Both the position numbers and the translations under genes were made by a program. Below, in pieces: positions 14,801 through 27,545 of a stretch of 64,000 nt of DNA. Source of the DNA: Syngnathus acus (Eukaryota; Chordata; Actinopteri; Syngnathiformes; Syngnathidae); the NCBI RefSeq assembly GCF_901709675.1, contig NC_051088.1, positions 21,178,693 to 21,242,692 of the forward strand, in the 5' to 3' direction. The notes beneath the pieces are model-generated. The model had not been told where the DNA came from. It worked only from the letters and a program-made list of their open reading frames with translations, and made no database searches. Every line of letters starts with the position of its first letter. The stretch's first letter is position 1.

Positions 14801-17800
14801 ACGCATCGCATTCCGACAGCCAGAGCAAACAAAAAAGGATGTGCTCTGCTCCCTGTGACATCATCAGCATGTCCTTATATGGAGCTTTGTGTTGCACGCA
14901 CTCACAAGAAGAGAGTGTTCTTGCGTGTGTGCGTGCATGTGGACATCACGGGACATTTTCGTGCTTTTGTAGCAATGGTGGGCTGTAACCAAATACTTGG
15001 CCACTGTATTCAAGTAGTTTTTTTAGATCTGTACTTTACTCTAGTATACTGTATGTCTGATGACATTAACCGCAATGATGAGAAGCAAGATATTCCCCAT
15101 CCTTGGATTGACTGAACAGATTGTTGTTTTTTTTAAATGATCATTCATTTAGCAATTTTTTGAGAGAAAAGCTCATCTCGATAGGTGTGTCAACTCACAT
15201 GCACGTGCATGTTGCTTATTATGAGATGGCCAGATGAGCCTTATTATCTGATGTGCATGTCATGTCATGTAATCAAACCCAAAGGGTTTTATTTCTCCAA
15301 GGTTGCTCTTTAATTTTATCTTCCTGCTTTTTTTTTTTTGCTAAATTATAAAGACTTCTTCCAACAAGGCCATTCCAAAGTTAAGAAAACATACGCTGCC
15401 AATGCACCTGCATATTGAATGACGTGTGCAGTCCTGTTATGGACAGGTAGGAATCAATTTTGCACCTTCAGACAGAAGGGCGGAGCTCGACAGGCACACA
15501 GTCTGTAATTTACACACCCATGGCCCCTTTTCACTGAAGGAAACTTTGGAGGAACTTAATGCCGCACCCTGCTGCAAAATCAGAGACTAGTAAAATCTGT
15601 TCATTTTTTAAAAAGATGAATCATTAAAAAAAATTGCTAGCAACATCTCTATTTTTTAAAAAGGTGAAGATAATTTGCAATTTTAGCGTTAACATAAAGT
15701 TGATGCACAATTTGTATTCGGGGCCAAATATGTTTACATTGCTGGCCAAATTTGGCCCGCGGTCCACAGATTGACTCCCATTACTGGCATTTTACATCTA
15801 AATCTACATCTAAATTAAACTGTCATTAAACTATCATTCCGGATCTAATACTCATCTATCTAATGTGTAATTTTTACTTTTAGCATTTCTAAAATGTTGT
15901 CGAGTATTATCAAGTCTTATTTATGACATTAACTTTATTGCGAGTAAATTGAATGACTTCCTTCAAGGTTTATACTAATACCAGCACTCTCTCAAATCAG
16001 AATAAAATTTACTCTGCATAATTCCCAAACATGCTAACTTCTACTTGCTTTGACAAGAAAATCAAGATGCGGCAGTTTTTATACACGGGCCGTCTACAAA
16101 AATAGATCCCTCACTGTTTATGCGGATTTGGTGGCTTTTAGGTCTGGGATGGATTCAGCGCCACTTATACTCATGAGGACTACAGTTTTTGCCAAGAGCA
16201 ATAAATTCTTGCCTCGCAGTGCCGCAGAGGAGTTGCCAGTTAGGTTGAATTCAAAAGATATGCTTGTCCAATTTGACTCCAAGTTTGTTCCCGTTCTGCT
16301 GCTGGCCACTTAATAACTTTGCTGGGAGCTAAAAAGAGAAGAAATTGTTTTCCACTGCCGTGTCCAAGTCTTGCAGGAGCTTGACTAGCTCTTGAGCTCT
16401 TCTGTAATCACTGCTCAGCCGCTCTATTAGTGGCTGGCCTCCAAGATGTGATTTCTAGTCTTAAAAGTTGCTTTAAAAAGTCATGACTTGTTCTCCAATC
16501 ATACAAATAAGAACATTGCTGATGACTTTCCAAATAGATTCATAGACTATTTTATTTTATTTTTATTCATACCGACATATTGTGAAATAAATAAAATAAA
16601 ATAAAATAAAATAAAATAAAATTAAATTAAATTAAATTAAATTAAATTAAATTAAATTAATACATAAATAAAATATTTCATGTTTTAATATAAACTGCAA
16701 TGTTGCAAAATTTGAAGGGTGCTACTGAAAGATATCAAAAACTGTAGGAATAAAGGTACACACAGACAAACAAAGTTATGCCAATAAAAATGACTCCTTG
16801 GTGGAGATATAAACGTTAAGCCCAAAAATTTCTAGATCAGTTTCACCGACCTTTTTGACTACTTCTAGTTTGCTTCTGAAGGTGAAAGCCCAAGTTTCTG
16901 AAATAGCAAATTTACTCCAATGATGTTTTTATTAATAATTCTATCAATCTGTGTGATGGCATGATTTCTCTCAATCACCCAACAATGATTTAAAGACTTG
17001 GAAACATGTCAATACTTTATTTCTATAAATCTCTGCAAATATTTTGCATTTCCAAATGTTTTCTTAACTCACCACTGCTAATTTCGAACGGTGCAATTTT
17101 TAGAACAAGCCTTTGGGAGACTCGGCAGGGGGGGTGGGGGATCGGGTGGGTGACCTAGTGCCCGTAAGGAACATGTTGGTCACCCCTGCTATCGATCCTT
17201 CTGCCTGTCACATAACTGTTGACGTGAAACGGAAATATTAGGCTAGCCGTCCTGCAATTTACGACGCAGGAATTTACAGACAGATTCATGACACACCGTG
17301 AGTGTGTGTCGTGCATGTCACGGTGACATTATTGCCCGGAGCACTTAAAGGCGGCGAGACAAATTACCTTCCCTCACTCATGGTCACATCATCAACCGAG
17401 TGATGTGTGACATCATCGTATCAGCACCCAAAGGTGTCATTGCCTTCAACTGAACTTTATTCAGCCCTTTTTAATTTTCCGCAAATAACGGAGCTAAATG
17501 CATCTCCCCGCCACGGGATTGTGGATGATGTCACGAAGAACAGACATGACTGCTCACACTTGGGTGACTGAGCACAACAGTTGGCCCACATCTGGCACCA
17601 GTCCACGCCGCAGAGGCACTTGGACTTTTTCCTCCACTTCCCTACTATCTTTTATTTGCAGACAAATATTTACTTCTTCATAGTAGTAGCTTAATTTGAG
17701 CTCAAAATGAAGGAATTGTTGTTAGATGTCACGTGTAGCTTCTTCAAACGTGAACTCATGAGTTCTTTGTTTGGAAAAAGAGTGTTCTTCTGGAATGAGC

Positions 17801-20800
17801 TCATGCTATACTTACATTAAATTAGAGAGCGAGCTGGAAGCACAGATTTTAGCCTCTCGCCTTTGCTCCAAATCCAAACCACACATGACGTGCCCCTGAC
17901 TAAACTTTACAAGAACTCTGCTGAGGTCTCGGAGGGGCCGATCCGAGCGTGTGACCAAATTGTGACCCAAAAACCACCTTCCGGGACTTTGGATTCTTTG
18001 CAAGGGCCTGGTGGCTCGCTAACATTGATACTTTACTTTACACTGCTCGGCTCCTCCCGAGACTCCTGAAATCAGATCTGGTCCCTGAAGCCTGTTTAGT
18101 GGGACCCCCTTTTGCTACCGTGTGTTTGCTTAATGGAAGCAAAAAGCAAGGAACATTCTCTGCCCCCTCAGCGTTGCTCTTTCTACTGTTCCATGTCTAT
18201 CAGTAAGAAAAACACATGCTGTCACACACCGTCGAACTTTCCTGTAAGTGGCTCTCTGGCCCAAACATGATGTCATCGCTAATGTTGTGTCACTTTCATT
18301 CAAACAAGACCTCCACAGAGACTCCATTAAGTCTTGTCTCGCCCTGCACATAAGCTCCAAGCTATTTGCTCCCGGCCGGGCCTTTGTCACTTTTGAAAAA
18401 AGGTGAACTCTAAAATCTCAAGAACTGCATGGCTTGGCTACTTTTAGCTACTTGGAGCCACATGAAGTACGGCTCTGATAATTACGATAAAGTGTTGGTA
18501 AAGAGCAGACGTTCACCAACGTGCGAGCTTTGGAACAGTTGCCTCCAATGGAATTTTGGAGCCTCGTTTCTTTAGTCACATCCACTGTACAAGTGGCTTG
18601 GTGCTTAAATCATAATTATAATATTAAATGAATAAAAAAATAACTATAAATAAAAATAACTATGAATAAGAATAAAAAAAATCATAATAAAATAGTAAAT
18701 AAATAAATAAAAATAAATACAATTATAAATTGCTAAATGACTTTAAATAAGAATAAAAAAATCATAATAAAATAGTAAATAAATAAAAAATAACGAAATA
18801 AAAATAAATAAATAAATACAATTATAAATTGCTAAATGGTTACCTTGACAAAATTACAGCGACAAATTGCAAAGCATTTGCCGTGGGCTGTACTGAATCT
18901 TTTCACTCTTTTTCAACATACATTTTGACTTATTACCGTCCTTTTCAACAAGTAGTCTTTCTCCACAAGAGTGATGTTTGCTTTGAGGGGGCCTGCTGAC
19001 ATATTTGGAGATGAGGTACAATGTGCGTTTGGCATCTCGGGTCAAACGTGTCGGATTCACGGTATGAGGGCATGCTCACAAAACGTCTGCCAGTAAACCA
19101 TAATCGGCAACTCGGGAAATGACTTTTTTTCCCTTCCATACAAGGAAATGTTTGGTTCAAAGCATCTCCACTTCCAGACTTGATTTCCTCTCGTCATTTC
19201 TCACAAAGCTGGAATGTGTTGCGTGGGCCAGGCTGAAAATACAGGTGTGGAGCTCTTCAGGAAATACACGAGAAAACAATTTTGACAGCATCTTAACGTT
19301 CCGAAGGTGCCGACGGGTTCTGTTCATGCGTGCAGCGCAACATCTGCTTGACAACATCGACAAACATGCCGTCATCTGGACACAACAATTCCGCACCAAC
19401 TCAATGCTCCTCAGACACTGCCTCGTGTGGTATAACGTGGTACTACATGTGGATTGTGTAACACTAAATTCGCATTTACTCCACTGTCAAAACTAAGTGC
19501 AAAAGATGAACCGCAACCTCGCGGTTGATTCCTGCAACGTAAGAGTTCACGACGATCGTACGGGAACACTGCTCATTTCCAATGCCCAAATCCCACATTG
19601 TAAACATAAAACGCAGTCTTGCGTTTCAAAGAAAGCAGAGGGCAAATCTGGATAATAAGCACCTCGGTGATGATGAGGTCATCGCCCGAGAATGTTCTCG
19701 ACCTGTTGATGTCATCACCGGCGCTACAGTTAAGCCAGCCAGATGGCTTCGAGATAAATGGCAAGCCCTGTATAGCAAATAAAGAGGCGGAGGGACGTCG
19801 TGCTGTGTCATGTTTGCAGCTACTGTTCGTGTCTATCAACCGCAGCCTTATTTTACTTTCATATAATTTTGAGAATTATCATATAATGCCTCACAGTCAA
19901 CAAGTCGTGGGTTTGAATCTCATCTTGTGTCAAGTTTGCACACGCTTCGTTTTCTCGAGTACTTTGGCTTCCTCTCACATTCTAAAAACATAACTTCATT
20001 CAAGACTAAATTTCATCTTCAATTGTGTGTGATTGTGACCGGTTGTGTATTCAATGCGGTTGCCCTTTAATTTTTGAACGCTACTTTAAAAGGCGACACA
20101 TTCTGCATTTTTTTTTTCCTGGTTTTAAAACAGTTCCCGAGTTTCTACATAAAAAGTCTATGATGTCACACTCTAGTTGAAGTCACTCGGTTTCGGGGGG
20201 GTCTCGGCTGTCTGATGCAAAAGCAGATTTTATTTTTCATGATCATGATGACCGGGGCAGAGTTAAGGTCAAAACGAGGATTGCCCACTGTTGCAATCCT
20301 TTTACAACTATTTTTCAAAACAACAACAAATCTTTTTCGAAGCATTTCTGGAGGGCCTAATTGTGACGTCCCCCAATCGGCAAAATTCAGATACCATTTA
20401 ATTTGAAAAGTGAAATTTTCATCATCTGTAAAAGCAAATATACGCTTACTTAATCCAACACAACATTCAGCGCAAAACCTCAAGCCAAATGTTTTTTTTT
20501 TTTTTTTAGAAAACAAAACTGGAGGATGCAGACAGCCATGAAATTGGCTTCCCGCCTTGAGTTCCCTCTAGAGAAACAAAGGTGGCTACTTGCCATTTTT
20601 GTAGCATTTGTCTCCGAGCTGAGATCATGTTTTTAAGAGACATGTGTTGCTGGTTAGCACGCCGTTGTCATTCTGGCTCCCACACCCCTGCTGCTCCTGC
20701 ATCAGTCGGCATGCATTGAGGTCATCACTCAATAACAGACCCTCAATCAATCAAGGCCAAGTATCTGCCTACATTTGCGCACATTCGCTATCACACAGGT

Positions 20801-22260
20801 GTCAAACACAAGGCCCGGGGGCCAGAGCTGGCCCACCATGTAATTTTATGTGGGCCCCAAAAGCTTGCTACAACTTGACTTCTCTTTTGGGGTTCGAAGT
20901 GGCGGCGCCTCCAGTAAATTTCCATGAGAAGCCTAATTAATTTTTTTTTAGCTATGCTTTGATTTTCAAACTCCTGATATGGTCGGGGCCATCAGAATGA
21001 AGAGTTTGAAGAAGCTCTATGTACTGACCTCTCACGCTCCTGCTCCAGCAGGTTGGTGAACTCGTCGCTCTTCTTCATAAAGTCGCCATGGTTGCGCTTC
21101 TCGTCGGCCATTTTGTGCAAGGCCTGCTTGTGGGCCTGCTCCACCATCAGCAGCTGCTCCAGCATGCGACGGTACGTCTCCCTCTGCTTCTCCACCAGAT
21201 TGTCCAGCTGTGAGACAGGAGCAGGACACTTGGTCACGGACTTTTGTTGATAAATTAGCAAGGGCCAGGTTCTAGCTAAACTTGTAATGTAACTGAGTAT
21301 CAATACTTCATTAAAGGAGCCATGTCATACTAAATTAATTCTATTTTTTAGCTTTAAGCCATGTTCAAATGGTGATTCCTCACCAAATAAACACCGCCAA
21401 AGTGGTGTTTTCCTTCTTTTGGAGCATTTCTTTTAGTTAGCATGAACTTGTTGAAGTATATGGTAATGAGACAGCCGAGCTAATTTATGCTAGCTAACAT
21501 TCTGCATGACCGAACATTAAATTATTTTAACTACAATAGACCATTGAAGTGTACGAGAATGAAAAAATTTAAATTAAAATAATAAAAATTGTAATTGCTC
21601 ACTCTACTTTTACTGTGAATATAAAAGTGCATTTTATATTAGGAAAGAAAATGACTTTTCATAGTTTAATGTCAGATCCTTTAAGACTTCAGCTCAAGTG
21701 ATATTCTACAAGATGTCTTTTACTTCACCAGGCAGGGTATCACTTTCAGATAATACAAGAATTGCCGATACCTCCATCATGGGCCGTTCATAGATGTCTT
21801 CCTGTAAGCCGTCGGCTTTGCCCTGGATGGTATCCCGCTGCAGAGCCTGCAGGACTTTAGGTGGCGTGACAAAGCCGTATTTGGCTTCCAGAAGGGCCAT
21901 ATCGATTTTTTCTGCCTTCAGCACAGTGATCACCTCATCTCTGGCCTGCCGAGGGCATAATGTAGGTTATCGTTTATTATATATATCGTGTTTCTGGGCT
22001 TGTCTCCTGACCTGCAGCTCTCCTTCCAGCAAGCTCAACAGGAAGACCAGGTCATCACGCGAAAGGTCTCTGGTCTTCTCCTTGCGGCCCCCCTTTGCAG
22101 CGGCGCTGCCACTGTCCTTGGTGGTCTTGTGGTTCCGTTGGATGGTGCCAGTGTCATCGGGCTCCCGGTGGCGACCGCGGCGCTCCGGCCGTCCAGACAC
22201 TTCCTCTCTGGCCAGCTTGACCTTGGTGACGTCCTCCAGGCTGCTGCTACGGGAACGCAT
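8839..22260 (-). CDS. filip1l: Filamin-A-interacting protein 1-like
   Basis: Coding exons in transcript order are 22260-22012, 21945-21772, 21207-21029, 13606-10930 and 9057-8839. All junctions are in phase and give about 1165 residues. The start [11 protein letters not shown] matches the FILIP1/FILIP1L N-terminus, and [18 protein letters not shown] begins the CortBP2-type N-terminal domain (about 63-250). A long coiled coil follows from about 200 to 720 ([40 protein letters not shown]), then a Ser/Pro-rich tail with [13 protein letters not shown]. The last exon encodes a basic [12 protein letters not shown] motif like the FILIP1 tail. If the 10929 donor is not used, the large exon runs on to a stop at 10909, ending [10 protein letters not shown] (about 1099 residues). 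FILIP1 proteins bind filamin and affect cytoskeleton and cell migration. FILIP1L rather than FILIP1 is supported by overall similarity and nearby col8a1. Confidence 0.93.
10909..10929 (-). CDS. filip1l: Alternative read-through C-terminus of filip1l
   Basis: Downstream of the donor ACA|GTAAGT the frame stays open for six codons (VSNVYD) and then stops. Mammalian FILIP1L ends soon after the same SQITV motif, so a read-through isoform is plausible. Only transcripts can show which end is used. Confidence 0.5.
   Translation of the reverse strand, partial: VSNVYD
14729..14882 (-). promoter_or_regulatory. Candidate internal promoter and 5' exon of short filip1l
   Basis: The minus strand reads CCATATAAGG at 14882-14873, an exact CArG box (CC-A/T6-GG) that also contains a TATAAG core. 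A CRE-like TGATGTCA follows at about 14862-14855. About 120 bases further, CTGCAG|GTAGG forms a consensus donor at 14729/14728. Splicing from here to 13606 would put the small ATG frame of this exon out of phase, so translation would have to begin inside the large exon, for example at the Met of [11 protein letters not shown]. That would fit the N-terminally short FILIP1L isoform known in mammals. The role is inferred. Confidence 0.4.
15741..15780. repeat. Fragment of a GGCCCG-type dispersed repeat
   Basis: The words CTGGCCAAATTTGGCCCGCG belong to the same common fish repeat type as the stretches at 20795 and 30908 (GTCAAA...AAGGCCCGGGGGCC...GGCCC). It is short and decayed. Confidence 0.45.
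16585..16660. repeat. Compound pentanucleotide microsatellite
   Basis: An (ATAAA)n run of about seven units passes directly into an (ATTAA)n run of about eight units. Confidence 0.9.
18620..18840. repeat. A/T-rich low-complexity tandem block
   Basis: AATAAA/TAAAA words dominate. A unit of roughly 90 bases ending in AATTATAAATTGCTAAATG occurs twice in a row with small changes, so this is a degenerate tandem duplication on top of low complexity. Confidence 0.75.
19887..20060 (+). mobile_element. Degenerate tRNA-derived SINE
   Basis: GCCTCACAGTC followed by GGGTTTGAATCTC resembles a pol III A/B-box head (B box GGTTTGAATC). Then comes CTTCCTCTCACATTCTAAAA, a body word seen in a very common teleost SINE family. 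It is diverged and lies in filip1l intron 3. Confidence 0.65.
20795..20862 (+). repeat. GGCCCG-type dispersed repeat fragment
   Basis: The words ACAGGTGTCAAACACAAGGC and GGGGGCCAGAGCTGGCCC are the end of a widespread fish interspersed repeat. Related copies are at 15741 and 30908. Confidence 0.6.
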
Positions 22261-24147
22261 GTTGTTTCCTTGAAAGGACCACGTTGGGACGTTACACAGC
22301 ATCTCAAAAAGGTGAGTACGGAACACCTTTAACATTTTTGTAAATATTTGATTTTGTATTGCTGTCTTCAAAGTTATTATTAGCCTCACAGCAGAATTGA
22401 GTCCTTACTGCATTCCACAAAATGAACAAATGCTTCAAATCACAAACTAAATCCAGAACTTTCTTGGACCACCGAGCCGTAAACTGCTGCCCATCATTTG
22501 CAGCCAATGCCTTTTTTGTATTATAAATAATCCTATGACTGATGTGTTTGGGGCCCAGAGTGCGATTGGGAAAGAAAATAGCAGCTTGAGCTAAAGATGA
22601 TTTTGGGATAAGAAGAATCATCGTCTGGTTGGCTCTGATGTCCGTTGTGTGAGCGCAACGCTCAGGCACTCGCTGATTATGATGACAAATTGATAGAACA
22701 AGTAAATGAACTGGAACCACATCATTTATAAAAAAAAATAAAAATGTTGGCTAAACACAAGAATGCCAGAAGCATTGCATCACCTTTTATACGGGCTTTT
22801 TTTTTTTAATCTAAATTCAGCCCGCATGGGCCTCAAGGGATTAGAAAACCATTAGTTGGCAATCAATCATCCTAATTGCTAAAGTAAGAGATTTATTTCA
22901 ATCTATGTTTCACAGAAAGTTATTTTATTCTTCTTGGATTTTCAGATGAATTGAACCTCACCACTGGCTGACTGATTGCGTTCTACAAACTGGAGGTGAG
23001 ACGCCACATGATTGTGAGTTGAGGTAATTCCACACACACACACCCCCTCCCCCCCCCCTCCTTTGCCGCCGTCAGGGACAAACTCCACTGGGTTCGAATC
23101 CCGAGCCGCCAATAGAACGGGTTAGCGCAACAGATCCAAAGGTCGCAGACGCGTACGACGGCTCGGCATGTGCGAGTATCACATATCTGCCAAAACTGTG
23201 AGGGGGAGCGCAAATATTTCACATAATTAAGAGCTGCAAAGGGTCACAGCGGGGACAAGGACGTTGATTCATGTGGAATTTGATGAATGGTTATGTCACT
23301 TGCTGTAAATGTACACTTGGGGGAATTCCAGGCTATGGGCAAATACTTCTCGAAAATGCTACTGGCTTAATTTGTCGATCTAATTTCAATTATTGAACAT
23401 TGTGTGATTTCATAGGAGAAAAATAATTATTATTATCAAATGTACCCAATGTTGAGGTCAATGAGTATAAATGTTAATTTTAGTAATTGTGACAATTTGA
23501 ACTTAAAAACATAAATTAGTGACATTTATTGTAACAATTTTAATTGGCACAACAAAGTAAGCAAGTGGTTTGCTCCAAAATAATTTGCTGACTTGTTTTT
23601 ACTTATATCTTTAACTTGGGCAGCCAATAAGAAAAAGAAAACAGTTCTCTAAACTATTTGTTCATGTTGTGAAATGTGGGAACGCCAATTTTCACACCTT
23701 CGCATATTTTTTTCAATTACCCAGCTTCAAAAATGTCATCAACATTTATTGCCTTGACATTTTCAGTGTACCCTACTATTTTTTTTTTTTTCAGTGAGAG
23801 CTCTTTAGGCAGTCATAACATTATCTGCGGCCAAAAGTCACTGGAAACAGTTGGCACTTTGGATGCTTTCTTTCCCGTGACCACTCAAGTTTCCGTGGCT
23901 GGCTAGCGGGTCAAAACGTAGAATCTTTCCAAGGCCCAGAGCCTTACATATCCTCTCTTCAGACTACACGTTGGACTCTTAACAGTTAACGCATTGCAAC
24001 GGCCACTTCATATATCAGAACATTTAAAAAAAAAAAAAAAAAAACACTCACTTTTCATTTGCCCATTAAAGACAGGAGGGTGAAAGGTGAGGAAGCAGGT
24101 GTGCCGCAAAGAAAATAAAACCCCACGCATGGAGGACATATGCATGT

Positions 24148-24151
<4 letters not shown>

Positions 24152-24187
<36 letters not shown>
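24152..24187. repeat. (CA)n microsatellite
   Basis: About 18 uninterrupted CA units followed by CGCATTACGG. Confidence 0.95.
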
Positions 24188-24190
<3 letters not shown>

Positions 24191-26389
24191 TTACGGAGTA
24201 CATTCCTGCAGCCTTACATCACACCCTGACGTGACTGCATGAGGGCAAGAGAATCGAGATCAAATGTGAGCAGAGAGAGAAGGGAGGAACAGATGGAGTG
24301 AGTGACCTTTTGCTGAGAAGGAGCAGGTCCACCACGCGTTTGCCTTCTCCACAAAAAGTTGACTCCAACCATTCACTTCAGGAGCAACCTCCAGTATTTT
24401 GATCATGTTGCGTCTTAGAGACGCTCACACGCTTTACCCGCAGGAACTCTTGGTTTAAAAAAAAAAAAAAAATATATTAACTCCAGCTAATAACATCGTA
24501 ATAACCCCACTGCCAGAGGAGCAAGCGTTTCCTCTGTGGTTTTAATCACGAAGCCAAAAAGGAGTGTCGTGTTTACAAACAGAGCAGATTGTTGTCGTAG
24601 CAACAGGTGGCACCCGGAGTTTAGGGTTCCGCGTTGTGAAATAAAAACCCTTTGAGACGCTTCCTGCCGGCATTAGCGATCACATAAAACATTTCATGAA
24701 GTTGCCCCCAGCGCGGGATGTGGGATCTCCAAAAACATGGCGTGTGGGCGGGGAAGATCTTCAGGTATTGTTGGGTAAGGTGGCCAAGGTCTCAATGGAG
24801 CTATTTTAAATTGTAAAAAAAAAAAAAAAGACAAAAAAAGTTTTATACTTTATGCTTTCTTCTAGATGCATCTCAAGGACGGTGGCAATGCATTTGATAA
24901 AATCAATGCATGATTTAACTTCAGCCAAAGTGGTAAGCACCTCACAGCGCCTTCTAGTGGTACAAAAAAAACTTCTGCCTGAGCGCAGTCTTGTAGTTGA
25001 TGATTTTTATTTCAATCTATTTGCATTTGATCTTGAAGAACTCTTTTATTTTTAGGCATTTAAGTGCAATTAATGTGCAATACAAATTGAGTTGTTTTTC
25101 TTGAGGCTTGTCAAGTTCTGTTGCTCGGTTTGTAGTTCCGTATGTTGCCATGGAGCTTCTTTCTAATGATTTTACAACTGCTTCCAAAACCTGGAACGCA
25201 ACCACATGAAAGTGCACCTTCTACCACCTCTGTGATGTCAAGGTTACAAACAAACCCCAAAAGTTTACCCACTGAGACCAGATTATTTTTTTTTTTGATG
25301 GTGCCAGTCACACTGCATGAACAAACACCAATGAACGGAACATGACGCACAAGAAGTGAAACTCCTCCTTTCACTGTGCCATGTTTAGCCTCGAGGATTC
25401 TATTTGGGCCTCGGCGCATGTTCCAACACACAATTGCATTTATTACCCCGTATTGGTTTTCCACTCTTGGCGTAAGTTACAGGCTGCATACAGTTGCAGT
25501 GTAAGCAGGTCTGTTTTGGGACAGGTGATTATGTCGGGTCGTAGTAATATTAGTGACGAGGTCGTTGGGTTCACACAGACTGTGACACTGCAGTTCTTTG
25601 CCTCTGCGTCAAAAGCAAAATGATGTTCACACATCAGTGAGCTCAGTATAGCTCAAGGTTATTTTTTTTTCTTGCAGGCCACATTGCAGTGTAGTTATGG
25701 TTTCCCTCAGAACAGTGGCTGTAAAACCATAATTTATCGTTGATGGGTTGTTTTGAAGTCATAAATCAGGAAAAATACTTTTGTTCCATGTATTTGTACG
25801 TGTAAGGCATTTGTTCTTATATTATCAGTATGAGCCTGAATATGTTTTCACCATTCAGGAACTCAAGAAAGTATTTTCCTTATTAGCAGCTTTTACTTCT
25901 GTTAAAGCAGACCCACACAGATCAAGTGCGAGGAATGTAGATAATCGCAGCATCATGTACTTATCATGTAATTTACTCTATCAACCACTAGAGGGTAGTA
26001 TATCATCAGTTTGAGCCTGAGGATGGAGCATCATGTCTCAAATATACTTAAAGCGGAAGTCGAGTCAAACATTCTCTATGCAATAACATGTTGTATGAGT
26101 CTAAACATGATGTTTTGATTAATATTGGTTTAGTGGAATATAAAATAAGCAGAAGAAGCCCCCTGTTTTTATCCACTCAGTGGGCTGCCACTTGTCGAGT
26201 GAAAATGACATCACAGTGCCAAAGGGCTCAGGTAACGACACACTCGTTATCTGGATTTGCTCGTGTGATGTTTTACAACAGCCATATCAACAACAGTAAT
26301 TATCACTTTATAACTACGATAATGGTTCGTTGTCAACAGCACATTTCCCAGCTTCACTGCTGCCAAACGTTAGGGGACCCTGTAGGCAC

Positions 26390-26600
26390 AGACAGAGGCG
26401 GAGCTAGGATATTTTCCTTGGGGGGGGGACAATCTCAAATGGTCCCTAAAACACATTTGACAAACCCCCAAAATTCTTCCAAAAAATGCCGATATATATA
26501 TTTAATAGTATATGGTCCTTACAGGAGGAAAAAAAAATCCTAAAAAAAATCTGAAAATACCCAAAGGTCAATTAGCTAACCTGGCACCTGGGGATTCCAA
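26390..26600. repeat. Dispersed repeat, fuller copy
   Basis: It starts GACAGAGGCGGAGCTAGGAT with a G-run, then CAAATGGTCCC and AAATACCCAAAGGTCAATTA. It shares its second half with 3455-3540. Family unknown. Confidence 0.55.
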
Positions 26601-27412
26601 GTATATTATTAAACTCTGCCAGTGTGTAGAGAGGGACCATAAGGACTCTTTGTGAGGATTAAACTCTACACATGCCCCTTTCTGGACTTTAACCCTCAAT
26701 GGAAGTCTGAGGATAGATTAAGCAAGACATTTATGGGACGGTCAGCAATCTGCCACCTCATCTGTTGCAAGTGCTTCCGTGCGACAACGTAGTCGAGCAT
26801 CATGAGGATTACAAGGTCACGCCATCCTTGAGCCACTCGCCATGCTGTCACAAAGGCCTCAACAGTGAACGCAGTCCACCGTGGCACAGAGCCACCGTGT
26901 GTTGAAGGCTGCTCTCCAAGAATCAATGAAAGTAAACACGCACAATGACTTGGTCTGGGATCAGATGACTCCTGAGGGAACTGTCTGGCATGTTTGCTGC
27001 TGAACAATACACTGCTGATCAATAATGTCACAAGACAATGAGCTGAAAGACTTCTCAAGTCGGACTGAGAACCTTCCGAAGGCGGCGATGCACGCAATCT
27101 AAAATGCATCTGTCTTTTAACAACTGAAATTATAACATTTCTATTCCTAAAGCCTCAACCAAAGACAATTCAGTTTGAGAAGCAAATTTCTCCACTCTCG
27201 GGAAAGTGTCAAAGTCCATTTTGTGAAGCACATAATGAAGTAAACACACTTTCAATGGGTGCCAGAAGTTAGCTTGCCCTTGTTTTGATTTTTGAATTTG
27301 AATTGTACACTTCCTTGCATGCTGTGGATGGAAAGTTAACAGTTGGCAAAGTTGAAAATCCCATTCAGGAATTCTAATGAGTAGAATCATTTCATCCTTT
27401 CAAGTGTTTCTT

Positions 27413-27545
27413 CTCACGAGGGTCACGGGCACGCTGGAGTCTATCCCGTCTGTCTTTGTATACCTTGAACCGGTTGCCAGACAAGGTACGATAAATTACA
27501 AATTAGATGGAGCATGTAAAAACATAAAGTCTTAGTTGCCCCGCA
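27413..27545 (-). mobile_element. SINE body fragment, minus orientation
   Basis: GGGTCACGGGCACGCTGGAG, TCTATCCC and ACCGGTTGCCAGAC keep the order of the reverse strand of the teleost SINE body seen at 51618-51830 (which has ACTAGCGACGAGTCC and GTACCCCGGCTC). The head is missing. Confidence 0.6.

Larger units (their letters stand above)
13607..21028 (-). other. filip1l intron 3 (7.4 kb)
   Basis: No conserved exon beyond a candidate alternative first exon at 14729-14845. The rest holds AT-rich microsatellites (16585-16660, 18620-18840), SINE and GGCCCG-rich repeat fragments (15741, 19887, 20795), two short palindromes (17384 and 19665) and otherwise unremarkable sequence. Confidence 0.6.

Noticed and set aside
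14715-14897. 60-codon minus-strand frame at the CArG region
   Set aside because: It runs through the putative TATA box and donor. Its splice phase to the next filip1l exon would give an early stop, so the exon is more likely non-coding.
23091-23106. GGTTCGAATCCCGAG, a perfect tRNA B box
   Set aside because: No A box, no pairing acceptor stem and no anticodon arm can be placed upstream. It is probably an old SINE scrap or chance.
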